Of a stretch of DNA of 64,000 nt, positions 63,324-64,000 are shown piece after piece. Under the pieces are notes generated by a model. That model was given only the letters and a program-made list of their open reading frames with translations, was not told where the DNA came from and did no database searches. The DNA lies in assembly GCF_023701695.1 (NCBI RefSeq), contig NZ_JAJOZC010000001.1, positions 3,099,894 through 3,163,893 on the forward strand, read 5' to 3'. This DNA comes from Streptomyces sp. RKAG290. GTDB taxonomy: Bacteria; Actinomycetota; Actinomycetes; Streptomycetales; Streptomycetaceae. Each line of letters begins with the position of its first letter. Within the stretch, counting starts at the first letter, position 1. Made by a program: the position numbers and the translations under genes.

Positions 63324-63360
63324 GCGGGCCCGCCACCACCGATCACGGCGGCGGGCCCGC
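63324..63360. terminator. Bidirectional terminator
   Basis: GCGGGCCCGCC (63324-63334) and GGCGGGCCCGC (63350-63360), loop 15 bases. It lies between the convergent secreted-protein and PI-PLC-domain genes. Confidence 0.88.
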
Positions 63361-63381
63361 GCACGCGCGACCGCGCCCGGC

Positions 63382-63999
63382 TCAGCCGGTGGGGTTGTGC
63401 CGGATCAGCGACTCCACCAGTCCGGGCCGGGTCGCCGGGAAGTCCAGCGGGACGATGCCGAGCCCGGTCCAGCCCGAGGTGCCGGTGCCGTCGAGGAACG
63501 ACTGGACCTGCGGGTTGAGCCGGTCCGCGTTCCAGCGGGGCGGCATCAGCGCCGCGGTGCTCACGTAGTTCATGAACAGCTTCCCCGGCTGCGCGGCCGC
63601 CCGGCGGAACTGGTCCTCGATCTTCGGGTACTTGCCGAACGGCTCCGCCATGTAGTCGTCCTGGATGTCGAAGAGCGCGGGATCGGCGTAACGCACGCCG
63701 GGCAGACCCCCGTTGTCGGCGAGCAGCACCACCTTGCCGCGGGCCTGTCCCAGGGTCGGCAGCGCGGGATCGATGTGGAAGAGCGGCCGCCAGCCCTTGG
63801 CGTCGAGATACAGGTCGAAGATCCGGCGGAACGCCTCGTCGCTCTCCTCGGAGTACTCCTGCTTGACCCGCATCAGCACGGTCTCGGTGGGCCGCTGGTC
63901 CAGGAAGTCCCAGCAGGCGCCCAGCACATCGCCGAACATCAGGTTCTGGTACGAGGCGCCGTGATGGATCGCGAAGGAGTCACCGGTGATCCGGCAGCG
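63382..63999 (-). CDS. PI-PLC X-domain phospholipase, C-terminal part
   Basis: The 3' 205 codons of a gene running off the right edge. The visible start of this fragment (RCRITGDSFAIHHGASYQN) contains the second-His region of bacterial phosphatidylinositol-specific phospholipase C. Family blocks LGACWDFLDQRPTETVLMRV and GKVVLLADNGGLPGVRYADP follow. These secreted enzymes cleave phosphatidylinositol. The signal peptide and first catalytic His lie outside the window. Confidence 0.87.
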   Translation of the reverse strand, partial: RCRITGDSFAIHHGASYQNLMFGDVLGACWDFLDQRPTETVLMRVKQEYSEESDEAFRRIFDLYLDAKGWRPLFHIDPALPTLGQARGKVVLLADNGGLPGVRYADPALFDIQDDYMAEPFGKYPKIEDQFRRAAAQPGKLFMNYVSTAALMPPRWNADRLNPQVQSFLDGTGTSGWTGLGIVPLDFPATRPGLVESLIRHNPTG

Positions 64000-64000
64000 C

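Overview
The window is high-GC DNA with dense genes, strong GNC/GNG codon bias, GTG and TTG starts and many starts without a ribosome site. It carries Streptomyces marker genes (mshA, phoRP-phoU, glnR, rsiG, nur, a twin-arginine secreted enzyme, lipoproteins). It is a core-chromosome segment of a Streptomyces; from memory the backbone follows the S. coelicolor order from the carD/phoP region down to glnR and the two-component pair beyond it, with strain-specific blocks inserted. I found no rRNA, tRNA, insertion sequence, prophage or CRISPR array.

Layout. 0-5 kb: 5' end of a CarD/CdnL gene, a copper-chaperone-like lipoprotein, and the phosphate locus phoR-phoP / phoU / metallothionein, with PHO boxes in the divergent promoter. 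5-7.3 kb: an MFS exporter and phosphoglycerate mutase, with a perfect 19-bp palindrome between them. 7.3-9.3 kb: a rifampicin monooxygenase (rox) preceded by a rifamycin-associated element. 9.5-10.1 kb: a small toxin-antitoxin-like pair. 10-21.9 kb: lipoprotein, sugar-kinase-like protein, secreted beta-helix protein, YbjN protein, mshA, methyltransferase, NlpC/P60 hydrolase, SpoIIE phosphatase, DUF2516, an HbhA-like protein and an XRE regulator with a 12-bp inverted-repeat operator.

22-37 kb is accessory: a TetX-like monooxygenase with its TetR regulator, a GlxA regulator with a divergent dehydrogenase, a SnoaL/NmrA operon with a TetR regulator and twin operators, a hydrolase/HTH pair sharing a perfect 30-bp palindrome, and a MarR/MFS exporter pair. 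37-55 kb is core: acetyltransferase, asparaginase, rsiG (c-di-GMP-responsive anti-WhiG), dtd, ygfZ, nur, nitrobindin, the sulfur locus (Cys leader peptide, sseA, DUF1416), DUF2993, MoaD-like protein, glnR, a LacI regulator, an HtrA-like protease and an OmpR-type two-component system. 55.8-62.5 kb is a glucuronide/glucarate catabolic island: dehydratases kdgD and gudD, a secreted GH79 glycosidase, an IclR regulator and a sodium symporter, tied together by an exact 15-bp motif repeated in both control regions. The window ends with a secreted protein and a PI-PLC-domain protein.

A cross-cutting feature is that five otherwise well-conserved genes (phoR, the HbhA-like gene, an MFS exporter, a DUF2199 gene and ygfZ) are each broken by missing single bases in G or C runs, seven sites in all. 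Restoring one base per site restores a full-length protein every time. This looks more like homopolymer sequencing error than real gene decay.
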